A stretch of DNA of 5,243 nucleotides from RPQK01 sp041946865 (GTDB lineage Bacteria > Acidobacteriota > UBA6911 > RPQK01). Below are positions 5,203 through 5,243 of this stretch, one piece after another (within the stretch, counting starts at the first letter, position 1; each line of letters starts with the position of its first letter). The stretch is from positions 1 to 5,243 of the forward strand of contig JBHGBF010000314.1 in NCBI GenBank assembly GCA_041946865.1, in the 5' to 3' direction. The position numbers were made by a program, and so were the translations under genes. Below the pieces are notes generated by a model. It was not told the origin of the DNA, ran no database searches, and saw only the letters and a list, made by a program, of their open reading frames with translations.

Positions 5203-5243
5203 AATTGCATGTACATAATATGAGGCATGGTGTAGAATGATGT
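5203..5243. other. Right flank, no gene visible
   Basis: The last 41 bases are AT-rich and include the palindrome ATGTACAT (5209-5216). On the minus strand, TATTAT at 5220-5215 could serve as a -10 box reading into the element, but the only hexamer 17 bases upstream (ACATCA) is a poor -35. Nothing coding can be judged in so short a stretch. Confidence 0.3.

Overview
The window reads as a mobile-element locus from a GC-rich bacterium. The only taxonomic hint is an integrase fragment at the left edge, of a kind I associate with Nitrospirota, Acidobacteriota and similar environmental lineages; this is recall, and species cannot be named.

Layout, left to right. (1) 1-322: the C-terminal end of a phage-type tyrosine integrase on the minus strand (113-322). 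It has lost the rest of its catalytic domain and carries Trp in place of the second catalytic Arg. (2) 320-485: non-coding junction DNA. It holds two concentric inverted repeats (12-bp arms 320-331/429-440 and 8-bp arms 362-369/392-399, both centred near 380) and a 10-bp motif at 454-463 repeated inverted at 5193-5202. (3) 486-4760: five minus-strand genes in one overlapping operon. In order of transcription they are a Cys4 zinc-knuckle protein with 23-residue C-terminal repeats (4266-4760), a small predicted winged-helix protein (3802-4269), and three tyrosine recombinases A (2526-3809), B (1495-2526) and C (486-1514). All four junctions overlap, by 4, 8, 1 and 20 bp. (4) 4761-5243: a leader of about 440 bp with direct repeats, palindromes and hairpins but no convincing gene.

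Interpretation. Three consecutive, overlapping tyrosine recombinases, each with a full R-K-H-R-H-Y set, match the known 'recombinase in trio' (RIT) architecture and recall the multi-recombinase Tn554 group. The unusual part is that two predicted DNA-binding proteins are translationally chained ahead of the trio, which would make a five-gene element. If the inverted 10-bp motif (14/19 over 19 bp) marks the ends, the element spans 454-5202, about 4.75 kb. The alternative left boundary is the concentric palindrome, whose outer arm begins exactly where the broken integrase homology stops. I infer that A, B and C act together on the ends, and that the two small proteins supply DNA recognition, regulation or a directionality function. 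None of this can be proved from sequence alone.
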